64,000 nt of DNA. Origin: Terrabacter aerolatus (GTDB lineage Bacteria > Actinomycetota > Actinomycetes > Actinomycetales > Dermatophilaceae). Numbering within the stretch: position 1 is the stretch's first letter; the number at the start of each line of letters is the position of its first letter. Shown in pieces: positions 44,199 through 54,175 of this stretch. The notes beneath the pieces were generated by a model. That model was not told the origin of the DNA. It ran no database searches and saw only the letters and a program-made list of their open reading frames with translations. A program made the position numbers and the translations under genes. Location of the stretch: positions 34,890-98,889 of the forward strand of contig NZ_BJYX01000018.1 of assembly GCF_007991735.1 (NCBI RefSeq), given 5' to 3'.

Positions 44199-46910
44199 TC
44201 ACGCCCAGCCCATCGTGCGTGGGTCGGGGGGCAGCCGCGGGTTGAGCAGGTGCGCGACGAGGGCGGTCCAGCCCGTCTGGTGCGTCGCTCCCAGGCCCTC
44301 CCCGGTGTCGCCGTCGAAGAACTCGGAGAACGTCGGGTGCTCCGACCACAGCGGGTCTGCGCTCGACTCGATGCGCTTGCCGTCGGAGGGGCGCCGGCCG
44401 TCGACGGGACGGAAGAGCGCCGTGAGGCCGCCGTCGATGACGTCGGCGGCCTGGTCGAGTGTGCGCCAGTCGCCGGAGCCGGTCGGGATCTCGATTCGGA
44501 AGTCGTCGCCGAAGTAGCGTCCGTAGGTGCGCAGCTTGTCGGCGAGCAGCACGTTGGTCGGGAACCAGACGGGCCCGCGCCAGTTGGAGTTGCCGCCGAA
44601 CATGCCGGTGCGCGACTCGCCGGGCTCGTACTCGATCGAGACGGTCTCGCCGCCGAGCGTCGCCGTCACCGCCTGCCGCGTCGCGGCCGACAGCGAGCGG
44701 ATGCCGTACGGCGAGAGGAACTCCTCGGAGTCGAACATCCGCTCGAGGATGCGGCGCAGCCGTTTCGGCGGCACGAGGGTGAGCAGCATCTTGCCGTCGT
44801 CCCGCGCGAGGAGCGGCTTGACGAGCTCGGGGCGACGCTCCTGGAGCCACTGGAAGCGGCTCGTGACGTCGGGGCACTCCTCGACGACCCACGAGGGGAT
44901 CTCCGTGGCGCCGAGGATCGGGAGCAGTCCGACCATGGAGCGCACCCGCATGTGCGGAGCGCGGCCGTCGGGCTGGACGAGGACGTCGTAGTAGAAGCCG
45001 TCCTCCTCGTGCCACAGGCTCTTGTCGCTCGAGCCGAAGTGCCGCATCGCCTGGGCGATCGACAGGAAGTGCTCGAGGAACTTCGTCGCGACGTCGTCCC
45101 ACGCCTTGTCGGTGCGGGCCAGCTCGAGGGCGATCTTGAGCATCTGCTGGCAGTAGAAGGCCATCCAGCTCGTCGCGTCGGACTGCTCGAGCCGGAAGCC
45201 CGGCGGCAGGGGGGCGGACCGGTTGAACAGCCCGATGTTGTCCATCCCCAGGAAGCCGCCCTCGAAGAGGTTGCTGCCGTTGGCGTCCTTGCGGTTGACC
45301 CACCACGCGAAGTTGAGCAGCAGCTTGGTGAAGACGCGCGTGAGGAACTCCCGGTCGCGGTAGCCGTCGATCCGGTAGACGTGCCACGCGGCCCACGCGT
45401 GGACCGGCGGGTTGACGTCGCCGAACTCCCACTCGTAGGCGGGCAGCTGGCCGTTGGGTGCCATCGCCCACTCGCGGCACATCAGGAGCAGCTGCTCCTT
45501 GGCGAACTCCGGGTCGACGTGGGCGAGCGGGATGGTGTGGAAGGCGAGGTCCCAGGCGGCGAACCACGGGTACTCCCACTCGTCGGGCATCGAGATGACG
45601 TCGGCGAGCGCGAGGTGCTTCCAGTGCTCGTTGCGCCCGTGCTTGCGCGACTCGGCGACGGCCGGCCCGACCGGGTCGCCCACCATCCACTGGCGCACGT
45701 CGTAGCGGTAGAGCTGCTTGCCCCAGAGCAGGCCGGCATAGGCCCGTCGGGCGACGTGCCGGTCCGCGTCGTCGAGGGAGGCGTCGATGACGTGGCCGTA
45801 GAACTCGTCGGCCTCGCCGCGACGGGCGCCGAGCACCTCCTCGAACGGCTCACCGAACCACTCGAGGCCGGGGTCGCCGGTGGCGAGGCGCAGGTCGACC
45901 GTCACCGTCTCGCCGGGCGCGACGGAGTCCCAGTGGTACCAGAACGAGCACTTGCTGCCGTAGCCGCCGGGGTTGACGGCGTGCCGGCGGCCGTGGACGA
46001 CGCGCTGGTTGATCGAGTCCTTCGGGTAGAGCGAGTGGTTGGCCAGGGCCGCGTCACCGAAGACGTGCCTGGCGTTGGTCTCGTTGTCGCAGAAGAGGGC
46101 GGTCGGCGCGCCCGATGCGGCCAGGACGTAGCGGCCGAGGAAGCCGTGGGTCACCTCGGCGGCCCGGTAGCCGCGGGGTGGCCTGCCGTTGCGGCGGATC
46201 TCGCGCAGCTCGGTGACGCGGTCGTCGACGCCCCAGCTCCACGTGTTGCGCAGCCACACGGTCGGCAGCGCGTGCAGCGGCGCGGCGGCCGGGCCGTGGT
46301 TGGTGGCCGAGACGCGGATGCACATGTCGTCGGGGCCGGCCTTGGCATACGTCATCGTGACGTCGAAGAACTCGTTGGCGTCGAGGATGCCGGTGTCGCC
46401 GAGCTCGAACTCCCTCTCGTCACGGGTGCGCTCGCGGTTCTCGCGGCGCAGCTGCTCGTAGGGGAACTCGGCCTGCGGGTAGCGGTAGAGCCACTGCATC
46501 CACGAGTGGGTCGGCGTGCCGTCGAGGGCCCACCAGTACTCCTTGGCGTCCTCGCCGTGGTTGCCCTCCTCGTTGGTCAGCCCGAAGAGACGCTCCTTGA
46601 GGATGGGGTCCTTGCCGTTCCACAGTGCGACGGAGAAGTTGAGGAAGCCGAACCTGTCGCTGATGCCGCCGAGGCCGTCCTCGCCCCAGCGGTAGGCGCG
46701 CGAGACGGCCTGGTCGAAGGGGAACTCCGACCAGGCGTTGCCCTCGGCCGAGTAGTCCTCGCGGACCGTGCCCCACTGCCGACCGGAGAGGTAGGGACCC
46801 CAGAGGCGCCACGGGGCGTCGTGACTGGGGGAGTCGAGGAGCCGCGCGTGCTCTGCGCCGAGGGGCTCACCCGGAGGGAGGGGGCTGTTCATGGGCCCAT
46901 GGTGCTGCAT
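44199..46910 (-). CDS. GH63-like (MGH1-type) glycoside hydrolase
   Basis: 903 residues resembling bacterial GH63/mannosylglycerate-hydrolase-like glucosidases. Landmarks are WGPYLSGRQWGTVREDYS near the start, GGISDRFGFLNFSVALWN, WALDGTPTHSWMQWLY, the (alpha/alpha)6 barrel with EWEYPWFAAWDLAFHTIPLAHVDPEFA around 475 and WEFGDVNPPVHAWA, and GGNSNWRGPVWFPTN late. No signal peptide, so cytoplasmic. Start may be ATG 46910 or ATG 46892; neither has a clear ribosome site. It lies 26 bp after the HxlR gene on the same strand. Sugar substrate unknown. Confidence 0.88.
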   Translation of the reverse strand: MQHHGPMNSPLPPGEPLGAEHARLLDSPSHDAPWRLWGPYLSGRQWGTVREDYSAEGNAWSEFPFDQAVSRAYRWGEDGLGGISDRFGFLNFSVALWNGKDPILKERLFGLTNEEGNHGEDAKEYWWALDGTPTHSWMQWLYRYPQAEFPYEQLRRENRERTRDEREFELGDTGILDANEFFDVTMTYAKAGPDDMCIRVSATNHGPAAAPLHALPTVWLRNTWSWGVDDRVTELREIRRNGRPPRGYRAAEVTHGFLGRYVLAASGAPTALFCDNETNARHVFGDAALANHSLYPKDSINQRVVHGRRHAVNPGGYGSKCSFWYHWDSVAPGETVTVDLRLATGDPGLEWFGEPFEEVLGARRGEADEFYGHVIDASLDDADRHVARRAYAGLLWGKQLYRYDVRQWMVGDPVGPAVAESRKHGRNEHWKHLALADVISMPDEWEYPWFAAWDLAFHTIPLAHVDPEFAKEQLLLMCREWAMAPNGQLPAYEWEFGDVNPPVHAWAAWHVYRIDGYRDREFLTRVFTKLLLNFAWWVNRKDANGSNLFEGGFLGMDNIGLFNRSAPLPPGFRLEQSDATSWMAFYCQQMLKIALELARTDKAWDDVATKFLEHFLSIAQAMRHFGSSDKSLWHEEDGFYYDVLVQPDGRAPHMRVRSMVGLLPILGATEIPSWVVEECPDVTSRFQWLQERRPELVKPLLARDDGKMLLTLVPPKRLRRILERMFDSEEFLSPYGIRSLSAATRQAVTATLGGETVSIEYEPGESRTGMFGGNSNWRGPVWFPTNVLLADKLRTYGRYFGDDFRIEIPTGSGDWRTLDQAADVIDGGLTALFRPVDGRRPSDGKRIESSADPLWSEHPTFSEFFDGDTGEGLGATHQTGWTALVAHLLNPRLPPDPRTMGWA

Positions 46911-46936
46911 CGATGTGTCCCGTGCGTTACGGCCCC

Positions 46937-47464
46937 TCAGCCACGCAGGGGAACGAGCAGCCGGTGCGGCTCCCGGAGTCGACGGGAGACGGGGTCGGTG
47001 GGCGGGTCGGTGGGCGGGTCGGTGCGGGCACCCGGTCCCGGCCTGGTCTCGATGTCGGCGGCCCCCGGGGTCACGCCGCAGTCGGGGCAGCGCCCGGACG
47101 CGTCCAGGTCCGCGGTGCAGGTGACGTGCCGGAAGAGCCGTCGCGGTCCGGCGGGTGAGGTCGTGGCGTCGCCCCAGCGGATCAGGGCATGGACGGCGGG
47201 CCAGAGCGCCTCACCCGACGGCGTGAGGGTGTAGGCGTCGTGTCCGTCGAGCCGGCGACGTTCGAGCACACCGGCGTCGACGAGGGAGCCGAGCCGCTGG
47301 GTCAGCACCGCCTTGGAGATCCCCAGGCGGCGGTGCAGGTAGCTGAAGCGGGTCACGCCGAGGAAGGCGTCGCGCACGATGAGCAGCGACCACCGCTCGC
47401 CGACGATCTCGAGGGCGGTGGCGAGCGAGCAGTCCTGTCCGGCGTAGTCGGTCCCGAGGGGCAT
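46937..47464 (-). CDS. HxlR-family transcriptional regulator
   Basis: 175 residues. HxlR winged helix (DCSLATALEIVGERWSLLIVRDAFLG, SYLHRRLGISKAVLTQRLGSL, DAYTLTPSGEAL) then a tail with C-x(10)-CPDC (TCTADLDASGRCPDCG), a possible metal-binding knuckle, and a TDPP repeat. ATG 47464 gives the normal HxlR start; a longer start at 47602 would run through the MFS promoter. Divergent from the MFS gene with a palindrome between, and co-directional with the GH63-like gene. Confidence 0.9.
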   Translation of the reverse strand: MPLGTDYAGQDCSLATALEIVGERWSLLIVRDAFLGVTRFSYLHRRLGISKAVLTQRLGSLVDAGVLERRRLDGHDAYTLTPSGEALWPAVHALIRWGDATTSPAGPRRLFRHVTCTADLDASGRCPDCGVTPGAADIETRPGPGARTDPPTDPPTDPVSRRLREPHRLLVPLRG

Positions 47465-47481
47465 GGAATGAATGTACGCCG

Positions 47482-47500
47482 TGGTCTGTTCATCAGACCA
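47482..47500. promoter_or_regulatory. perfect palindrome TGGTCTG-N5-CAGACCA between HxlR gene and MFS gene
   Basis: TGGTCTG (47482-47488) and CAGACCA (47494-47500) flank TTCAT in the 61-bp gap between the divergent genes, the expected position for an HxlR dimer operator that represses the exporter and its own gene. The dyad is seen; the function is inferred. Confidence 0.7.
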
Positions 47501-47525
47501 ACTGCCGCACTGTCCGGAGGATCCC

Positions 47526-49043
47526 ATGAGCCCAGCCCGACCAGCAGCATCCCGACCAGCAGCATCCCGTCCCACGGGGGCGGACCTACCGGACCATTCC
47601 ACCGGCGACGCGGACCACCGTCACGCCCGACAGGCCCGACGAGCGCTGGCGGTCGCGGCCGTCGCGACGGTGCTGGCCCTCGTCGCGTTCACCGCGCCGC
47701 TGGCCACCGTGGGCTCCGTGGCCGCGAGCCTCGGGGCCGACGTCGCCGGGCGCACCTGGGTGCTCAACTCGATGGGTGTCGGACTCGGCGCCACCCTCCT
47801 CACAGCGGGCACGCTCGCCGACGACCGGGGTCGGCGTCGCGTGCTCGTGACGGGCCTCTTGGTGCTGACGGGCTCGAGCGTGGTCGCCGCGGTCGCCGGC
47901 GCCACCCTGACCTTCGTCCTCGCCCGGGTGGCCCAGGGCGTCGGTGCCGCGGCGGTCGTCGCCGCGAGCCTCGGTCTCGTCGCGCACTGGTTCGAGTCCG
48001 GTCCGGCCCGAGCGGCTGCGAGCGGCGTGTGGGGTGCCAGCGTCGGTGGCGGGATCGCGCTCGGTCCGCTGCTCGCGAGCAGCCTGGACCGCTGGGCGTC
48101 CTGGCGGGAGGTCTACTGGCTCCTCGCCGTCGCCTCGCTGTCGGTGGCAGCCGCGGCGCGTGCCGCCCTCGAGGAGACCCGATCCCACGAGAGGCGTCCT
48201 CTCGACGTGCCCGGCGCGGGGCTCCTCGCCCTGTCCACCACGACCTTCCTGGCCGCCCTCGTCGAAGGGCGCAGCGGCTGGGGGAGGCCCGTGACGCTCG
48301 TCCTCCTCGGGGCCGCCGTGCTGGCCGGCGTGGCGCTCGTGCTCGTCGAGCGACAGGTCCGCTTCCCCATGGTCGACCCGGCGCTCCTGCGCCACGGACG
48401 GTTCGTCGCGGCGACCGCGGCCGGGCTCGCGACCGGCGCCGGCATCATCGGCCTGCTGTCCTTCCTGCCCGGCTTCCTCGCGCTCGCACTGGCCATGGCG
48501 CCGACGACGGCCGCCGTGCTCTTCCTCGCCTGGTCGGGCACGAGCGTCGTGCTCGCCCTGCTCGCCCGACGCCTCCCGGCGCGGTGGTCCGGCCGAGCCC
48601 AGCTGGGGGGATCCCTGGTGGTCGTCGCCCTCGGTCAGCTGGCCCTGTCGGGGATCGCCCCCGGCGACTCCTGGACCCGCTTCGTCCCGGGACTGCTCGT
48701 CGCGGGTGTCGGCAGCGGCGTGCTCAACGCCGCGCTCGGTCGCGAGGCGGTCGCGAGCGTGCCCGACGGGCGCGGTGGCATGGGCAGCGGCGCGAACAAC
48801 ACGGCCCGCTACCTCGGGTCGTCCGTCGGCGTCACGGTCGTCTCGGTCGTCGTCGCGGCGCACGCGGTCCCCGGCTCCGGTGCGGCTGGACTCGTGGCCG
48901 GCTGGAACGTCGCCGCCTGCGTGACCGCCGGTCTCTCCCTCGCCGGGGCCGTCGCGGTCTGGGCCACGACGGTGACGGACCGCCGGAGGGCCGTCACCGT
49001 CGCCGACGTGGCCGCCGGCTCCGCCGCAGACCCGGCTCGCTGA
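47526..49043 (+). CDS. MFS transporter (DHA-type exporter)
   Basis: 505 residues, about 14 hydrophobic segments. Motif A appears as GTLADDRGRRRVL and motif C as GVWGASVGGGIALGPLL, typical of drug/H+ antiporters. The N-terminus contains two exact copies of a 15-bp unit encoding part of SRPAASRPAA. GGAGGA precedes the ATG by 5 nt. Its expression is probably controlled by the divergent HxlR gene. Substrate unknown. Confidence 0.9.
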   Translation: MSPARPAASRPAASRPTGADLPDHSTGDADHRHARQARRALAVAAVATVLALVAFTAPLATVGSVAASLGADVAGRTWVLNSMGVGLGATLLTAGTLADDRGRRRVLVTGLLVLTGSSVVAAVAGATLTFVLARVAQGVGAAAVVAASLGLVAHWFESGPARAAASGVWGASVGGGIALGPLLASSLDRWASWREVYWLLAVASLSVAAAARAALEETRSHERRPLDVPGAGLLALSTTTFLAALVEGRSGWGRPVTLVLLGAAVLAGVALVLVERQVRFPMVDPALLRHGRFVAATAAGLATGAGIIGLLSFLPGFLALALAMAPTTAAVLFLAWSGTSVVLALLARRLPARWSGRAQLGGSLVVVALGQLALSGIAPGDSWTRFVPGLLVAGVGSGVLNAALGREAVASVPDGRGGMGSGANNTARYLGSSVGVTVVSVVVAAHAVPGSGAAGLVAGWNVAACVTAGLSLAGAVAVWATTVTDRRRAVTVADVAAGSAADPAR

Positions 49044-49067
49044 CCGGGCCTGCCGACCGGACGATCC

Positions 49068-49098
49068 TTGACCTTCGACCGGGTCGAGGGCCCAGTCT
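49068..49098 (+). promoter_or_regulatory. MerR-type promoter: -35 TTGACC, 19-bp spacer with dyad, -10 CAGTCT
   Basis: TTGACC (49068-49073) and CAGTCT (49093-49098) are separated by 19 bp, longer than the normal 17 and typical of promoters activated by MerR proteins through DNA distortion. A near-perfect 19-bp dyad (49072-49090; TCGACC-G-GGTCGA core) fills the spacer. The -10 ends 7 nt before the ATG of the MerR-clamp gene, so the gene is probably autoregulated and leaderless. Confidence 0.6.
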
Positions 49099-49105
49099 TC
49101 TCGTC

Positions 49106-50269
49106 ATGCCCGACGCTCCTGCCCCCGCGCCCGTCCCGGCGGACCCTCCCGTGCCCGCCCCGGTGGCCTCCGACGACCGACTCCTGACGATCGGCGAGGT
49201 CGCGCGTCGCAGCGGCCTCACGGCGAGCGCGCTGCGCTTCTACGACCGTGAGGGCGTGCTCGTGCCCGCCGACGTCGATGCCCTGACGGGCTACCGGAGG
49301 TATGCCGTCGCGCAGGTCCGCGCCGCGCGTCTCCTCGCGTCGCTGCGTCGGGTCGGGATGCCGCTCGCCGAGGTCGCGCTCGTCCTCGACGAGGACGCCC
49401 GGGGTGCGACGGGTGCTGCCGCGGACGTCGTCACGGCCCACGAGCAGCGCCTCGTCGACGGGCTAGCGGACGCCCGGCGGGAGATCGTGCGCACGCTGGT
49501 GCTGCTTGCCGAGCGCGACGCCGTGGGCGCGGCCGCCTGCCGGGTCACGGTCCGCGCCGGGGAGCTGGCGACGGCGCTGGCGGCGGTCCGGTTCGCCGTG
49601 GCCCCGGGGGAGCCCGTCGCCGGCGCCCCCGACGGGACGGACCTGAGCGTGCTGACGGGCGTCCTCCTCGAGGTGTGCGGGGACGAGGTCCGGTGCGTCG
49701 CCACCGACCGCTATCGCCTCGCGGTCGGGTGGGCACCGGTGCTCGAGCCCACTGCGGTCCTGACTGCCGACCTGTCGGACGAGCCGGTGGCCGCGGTCGT
49801 CCCGCTCGGGTGGGCCGACCGGGTCGCGGCGGCGTGCGTCGACGCCGAGCCGGACTCCCACGTCGTGCTCGAGCTGGCGCCGGGGCGGGCGGGTGTGACG
49901 GTCGACGGCGAGCTGGTCGCCACGCCGGTGCTGCGGGGCTCGTTCCCCGACTACCGGAGCATCGTGTCCACCGACCCGGCGCGAGAGCCGGTCGACGCCG
50001 GGGGCCTCAGCGCACTGCTGCCGGTCGAGCGCGAGACGGTCGGACTCGTGGTCCGCGACGGCTCGGTCCAGGTCGCCGACAGGGACGGCGCGGCAGCCGG
50101 CGTCGTCGACGTCCTCGTCGACCCCGAGTTCCTCCACGAAGCGCTCGCGGTCGCAGGCCCGCGACCGACGCTCGTGCTCGACGGTCCACGGCGTCCCCTC
50201 GCCGTCCGCGGCGACGGCGCCGGCTTCTCGGTCCTCATGCCGGTGGCCCCGGAGGGTCTGGGGGCGTGA
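49106..50269 (+). CDS. MerR helix-turn-helix fused to DnaN (sliding clamp)-like domains
   Basis: 387 residues. A Pro/Ala linker (1-22) precedes a MerR DNA-binding domain (about 25-95; LLTIGEVARRSGLTASALRFYDREGVL, given partly, then TGYRRYAVAQV) and a dimerisation helix (105-140). From about 145 the sequence resembles the second and third domains of the DNA polymerase III beta clamp: LTGVLLEVCGDEVRCVATDRYRLAVG region (183-207), LRGSFPDYRSIV (276-287), and FLHEALAVAGPR to FSVLMPV (342-380). The first clamp domain is absent, so a full replication ring is unlikely; the clamp half may act as a ligand or protein-binding module. Its stop overlaps the next gene (GTGA). Confidence 0.85.
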   Translation: MPDAPAPAPVPADPPVPAPVASDDRLLTIGEVARRSGLTASALRFYDREGVLVPADVDALTGYRRYAVAQVRAARLLASLRRVGMPLAEVALVLDEDARGATGAAADVVTAHEQRLVDGLADARREIVRTLVLLAERDAVGAAACRVTVRAGELATALAAVRFAVAPGEPVAGAPDGTDLSVLTGVLLEVCGDEVRCVATDRYRLAVGWAPVLEPTAVLTADLSDEPVAAVVPLGWADRVAAACVDAEPDSHVVLELAPGRAGVTVDGELVATPVLRGSFPDYRSIVSTDPAREPVDAGGLSALLPVERETVGLVVRDGSVQVADRDGAAAGVVDVLVDPEFLHEALAVAGPRPTLVLDGPRRPLAVRGDGAGFSVLMPVAPEGLGA

Positions 50270-50586
50270 GCGTGCTCGTCCACCTCTGCCGCACCTGCGA
50301 CCACCAGTCGGCCTGGCACGAGCGCGGCAACGGCGGCTACACCTCGTGCCGGTGCTGCCGCGCCGGCACGACCGAACCCGACCCTGCGCCGACCCTGTTG
50401 CCCACGTGGACGTCGCCACACGGCATTCGCGAACCGCTGTGGGAGCCCGGCACCCAGCGCAACGTGGGCACGATGCACGCGTCCCGCACGTGCGACTGTG
50501 CTGCGTGCCACGAGGCCGCCGCCGCGACAACGCGTCGAGAGCACCCCTTCGCGGCTCCTAGACTGGTGGGGTTGTCCGGCCGCTGA
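50266..50586 (+). CDS. Cys-rich (zinc-ribbon-like) small protein coupled to the MerR-clamp gene
   Basis: 106 residues. Eight Cys in two clusters: C8, C11 with C28, C30, C31, and C76, C78, C81 followed by His82 (CDCAACH), suggesting one or two zinc sites. The GTG start overlaps the stop of the MerR-clamp gene (GTGA), so they are probably translated together. The C-terminal about 25 residues overlap the -10 of the ABC-F gene and may be less constrained. No family recognised. Confidence 0.6.
   Translation: MSVLVHLCRTCDHQSAWHERGNGGYTSCRCCRAGTTEPDPAPTLLPTWTSPHGIREPLWEPGTQRNVGTMHASRTCDCAACHEAAAATTRREHPFAAPRLVGLSGR
50559..50564 (+). promoter_or_regulatory. -10 (TAGACT) of the ABC-F gene
   Basis: TAGACT lies 51 nt upstream of the ABC-F GTG, giving a leader of about 45 nt with a strong GGAGGAA ribosome site. 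It is inside the end of the preceding small gene. Confidence 0.45.
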
Positions 50587-50615
50587 CGTAGTGCGGCACC
50601 GATAGGAGGAATGCC

Positions 50616-52214
<1,599 letters not shown>

Positions 52215-52225
52215 CCTCCGCCCGG

Positions 52226-52966
52226 ATGCTCCGCGGTGGGTACGTGGTCCCCGTGGACGCCAGCAGACCGAGACGACGCCGGCACGAGACGCGTTCGAGC
52301 TCGGGGGAGCACCGGCTGTGGCCGGCGCTGGCCGTCGTCGTGGCGGCCGTGGTGTACTCGGCGCTCCCAGAGAGCCTGCTCGTGGGGCCCCGCCTCGCCA
52401 TCCCGGCCGTCGAGCTCGTGCTGCTCGCGGCCCTGCTCGTGACCAACCCTCGACGGCTCGTCCGCCAGACCCGGTGGTCACGCGGCATCTCCATCGCCCT
52501 GGCCTGTCTCGTCATCGTGGCCAACCTCGTAGCCCTCGCGATGCTCGTGCGCGCCCTGACCTCGGGCAAGCCCGGTGGCATGCCGCTGCTCCTGGCCGGC
52601 ATGCAGGTGTGGCTGACGAACGTCATCGGCTTCGGGCTGCTGTTCTGGGAGATCGACCGCGGTGGCCCCGTCGCGCGTCAGACCGTCGCCCGCGACCGCG
52701 TGCCGCCTGCGGACTGGCGGTTCTCGCAGGACGAGAACCAGGGGGCGGTGCTCGAGGTCTCGGCGACCTCGAGCGAGCGCACGAACTGGCGGCCGCAGTT
52801 CGTCGACTACCTCTACGTGTCGCTGACGAACTCGAGCGCCTTCAGCCCCACCGACACGATGCCGCTGACCGCACGTGCCAAGTCGCTCATGGGCCTGGAG
52901 GCCACGGCGGCGCTGCTCACCTCGCTCCTCGTCGTCGCACGAGCGATCGGTGCGCTGGGGCAGTGA
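52226..52966 (+). CDS. DUF1345-like membrane protein
   Basis: 246 residues with about five hydrophobic segments (about 32-50, 53-70, 85-107, 120-140 and 222-242). The segment VDYLYVSLTNSSAFSPTDTMPLTARAK matches what I recall of DUF1345 proteins (position about 190-215, given partly). The start is uncertain: ATG 52226 has no ribosome site, and GTG 52253 has GGTGGG 12 nt upstream. Function unknown. Confidence 0.72.
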   Translation: MLRGGYVVPVDASRPRRRRHETRSSSGEHRLWPALAVVVAAVVYSALPESLLVGPRLAIPAVELVLLAALLVTNPRRLVRQTRWSRGISIALACLVIVANLVALAMLVRALTSGKPGGMPLLLAGMQVWLTNVIGFGLLFWEIDRGGPVARQTVARDRVPPADWRFSQDENQGAVLEVSATSSERTNWRPQFVDYLYVSLTNSSAFSPTDTMPLTARAKSLMGLEATAALLTSLLVVARAIGALGQ

Positions 52967-53056
52967 TCGACGGAAGCGGCATACATAAGCAAGTGTGTCG
53001 ATCCAGATAATGGACGGTTATTGATCCTGGTCCGCGCCCTCGGGACACTCGATGAC

Positions 53057-53257
53057 ATGCCGACCGACCACCACCTCACCTGCCCGTTCTGCGCGGGTGA
53101 CGACGTGACGCCGTTCCCCGACCCCACCTCCGCGTGGTCGTGCCTGGACTGTGCCCGCGTCTTCCGGGTCGAGCAGGTCCAGCCGGCCTCGGTCAGCGGC
53201 TGGGGCATCCTCCGCGTCGTCAGCCCCGTCCCGAGGGCCGCGCCCGTCGCGGCGTGA
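53057..53257 (+). CDS. zinc-ribbon small protein
   Basis: 66 residues. CPFC (about 9-12) and CLDC (about 30-33) form a probable zinc ribbon; the rest is short and Pro/Val-rich. ATG 53057 is chosen so that the ribbon sits near the N-terminus. The preceding AT-rich stretch contains GATAAT (53006-53011), a plausible -10. No known partner. Confidence 0.65.
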   Translation: MPTDHHLTCPFCAGDDVTPFPDPTSAWSCLDCARVFRVEQVQPASVSGWGILRVVSPVPRAAPVAA

Positions 53258-53298
53258 CGGCGACCCCGGCAGCCCGGGCCGTCGGCCCGACCCGCGGG

Positions 53299-53304
53299 TA
53301 GCCT
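53299..53304 (+). promoter_or_regulatory. leaderless-type -10 (TAGCCT) of the enoyl-CoA hydratase gene
   Basis: TAGCCT ends exactly 6 nt before the ATG at 53311, with no ribosome site in between. Confidence 0.6.
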
Positions 53305-53310
53305 GCGTCC

Positions 53311-54084
53311 ATGACGCATCCGAACCTCGACGTCGAGACCGACGGGCCCGTCCGCACGATCACGCTCGACCACCCGGAGAAGCGCAACGCCCAGACGCCG
53401 TCCCTCTGGGCGGCCCTCGCCGACGAGGCGCGCGGCGTACCCGAGGACGTTCGCGTCGTCGTGCTCCGTGGCGCCGGTGACGCGTTCTCGGCCGGGATCG
53501 ACACGGCGATGTTCACGGCCGAGGGCGTGCCGGGGGAGGAGAGCGTCGCCCAGCTCGCGGCCGGCGGTGCCGAGGCGATCCAGCGCGGCATCGCGACGTA
53601 CCAGGAGGGGTTCACGGCCTGGGCCGAGTGTCCGGCCGTCGTCATCGCCCAGGTCCACGGCTACGCGATCGGGGCCGGGTTCCAGCTGGCCCTCGCCGCC
53701 GACCTGCGTGTCGCGGCGCTCGACGCGTGGTTCGCGATGCGCGAGACGAGCCTGGGGCTCGTGCCTGACCTCGCCGGCACCGGACCACTCGTGCACCTCG
53801 TCGGCTACGCCCGGGCCCTGGAGATCTGTGCGACCGGGCGCAAGGTCTCGGCTCCCGAGGCGCACAGCATCGGCCTCGTGGGCTCGCTCGCGCCGGCCGC
53901 CGACCTCGACGAGGCGACGGGCTCGCTCGTGGAGGCGCTGCTCGCCGCTCCCGACCCGGCCCTGCGTGCCCTGAAGCCGCTCCTGCGAGGTGCCGTGGCC
54001 GGTGACCGCGAGGCCCAGCTCGCGCGTGAGCGCGAGGCGCAGACAGGGCTCCTGCAGGCGATGCTCGGCGGGTCCGGCGCCTGA
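53311..54084 (+). CDS. enoyl-CoA hydratase/isomerase family protein
   Basis: 257 residues of the crotonase superfamily. Landmarks: LDHPEKRNAQT, RGAGDAFSAGIDTAMF with the first oxyanion-hole strand, and VHGYAIGAGFQLALAADLR with the second; the catalytic-Glu region reads AMRETSLGLVPDLAG. Members hydrate or isomerise acyl-CoAs in fatty-acid or aromatic catabolism; the reaction here is not fixed by sequence. Likely monocistronic and leaderless. Confidence 0.9.
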   Translation: MTHPNLDVETDGPVRTITLDHPEKRNAQTPSLWAALADEARGVPEDVRVVVLRGAGDAFSAGIDTAMFTAEGVPGEESVAQLAAGGAEAIQRGIATYQEGFTAWAECPAVVIAQVHGYAIGAGFQLALAADLRVAALDAWFAMRETSLGLVPDLAGTGPLVHLVGYARALEICATGRKVSAPEAHSIGLVGSLAPAADLDEATGSLVEALLAAPDPALRALKPLLRGAVAGDREAQLAREREAQTGLLQAMLGGSGA

Positions 54085-54175
54085 CGCCGTTCCCGGATCC
54101 GACCGATCCGGGGGTCCCGGGGAATCGCTGTCGGTCCCGCGCGGTTGGATCAAGGGACTACAGGAGGTCTCACCA

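Noticed and set aside
46998..47035. GTGGGCGGGTCGGT repeat as a regulatory repeat
   Set aside because: It lies in the coding tail of the HxlR gene (TDPP repeat) and is explained by that.
47189..49105. Long frame joined to the MerR-clamp protein from upstream
   Set aside because: It is an alternative frame of the MFS gene; promoter and start signals are at 49068-49108.
53000..53030. AT-rich GATAAT...TTATTGATC stretch as a dyad operator
   Set aside because: Only 4 bp pair (ATAA/TTAT); more simply a -10 element for the zinc-ribbon gene.
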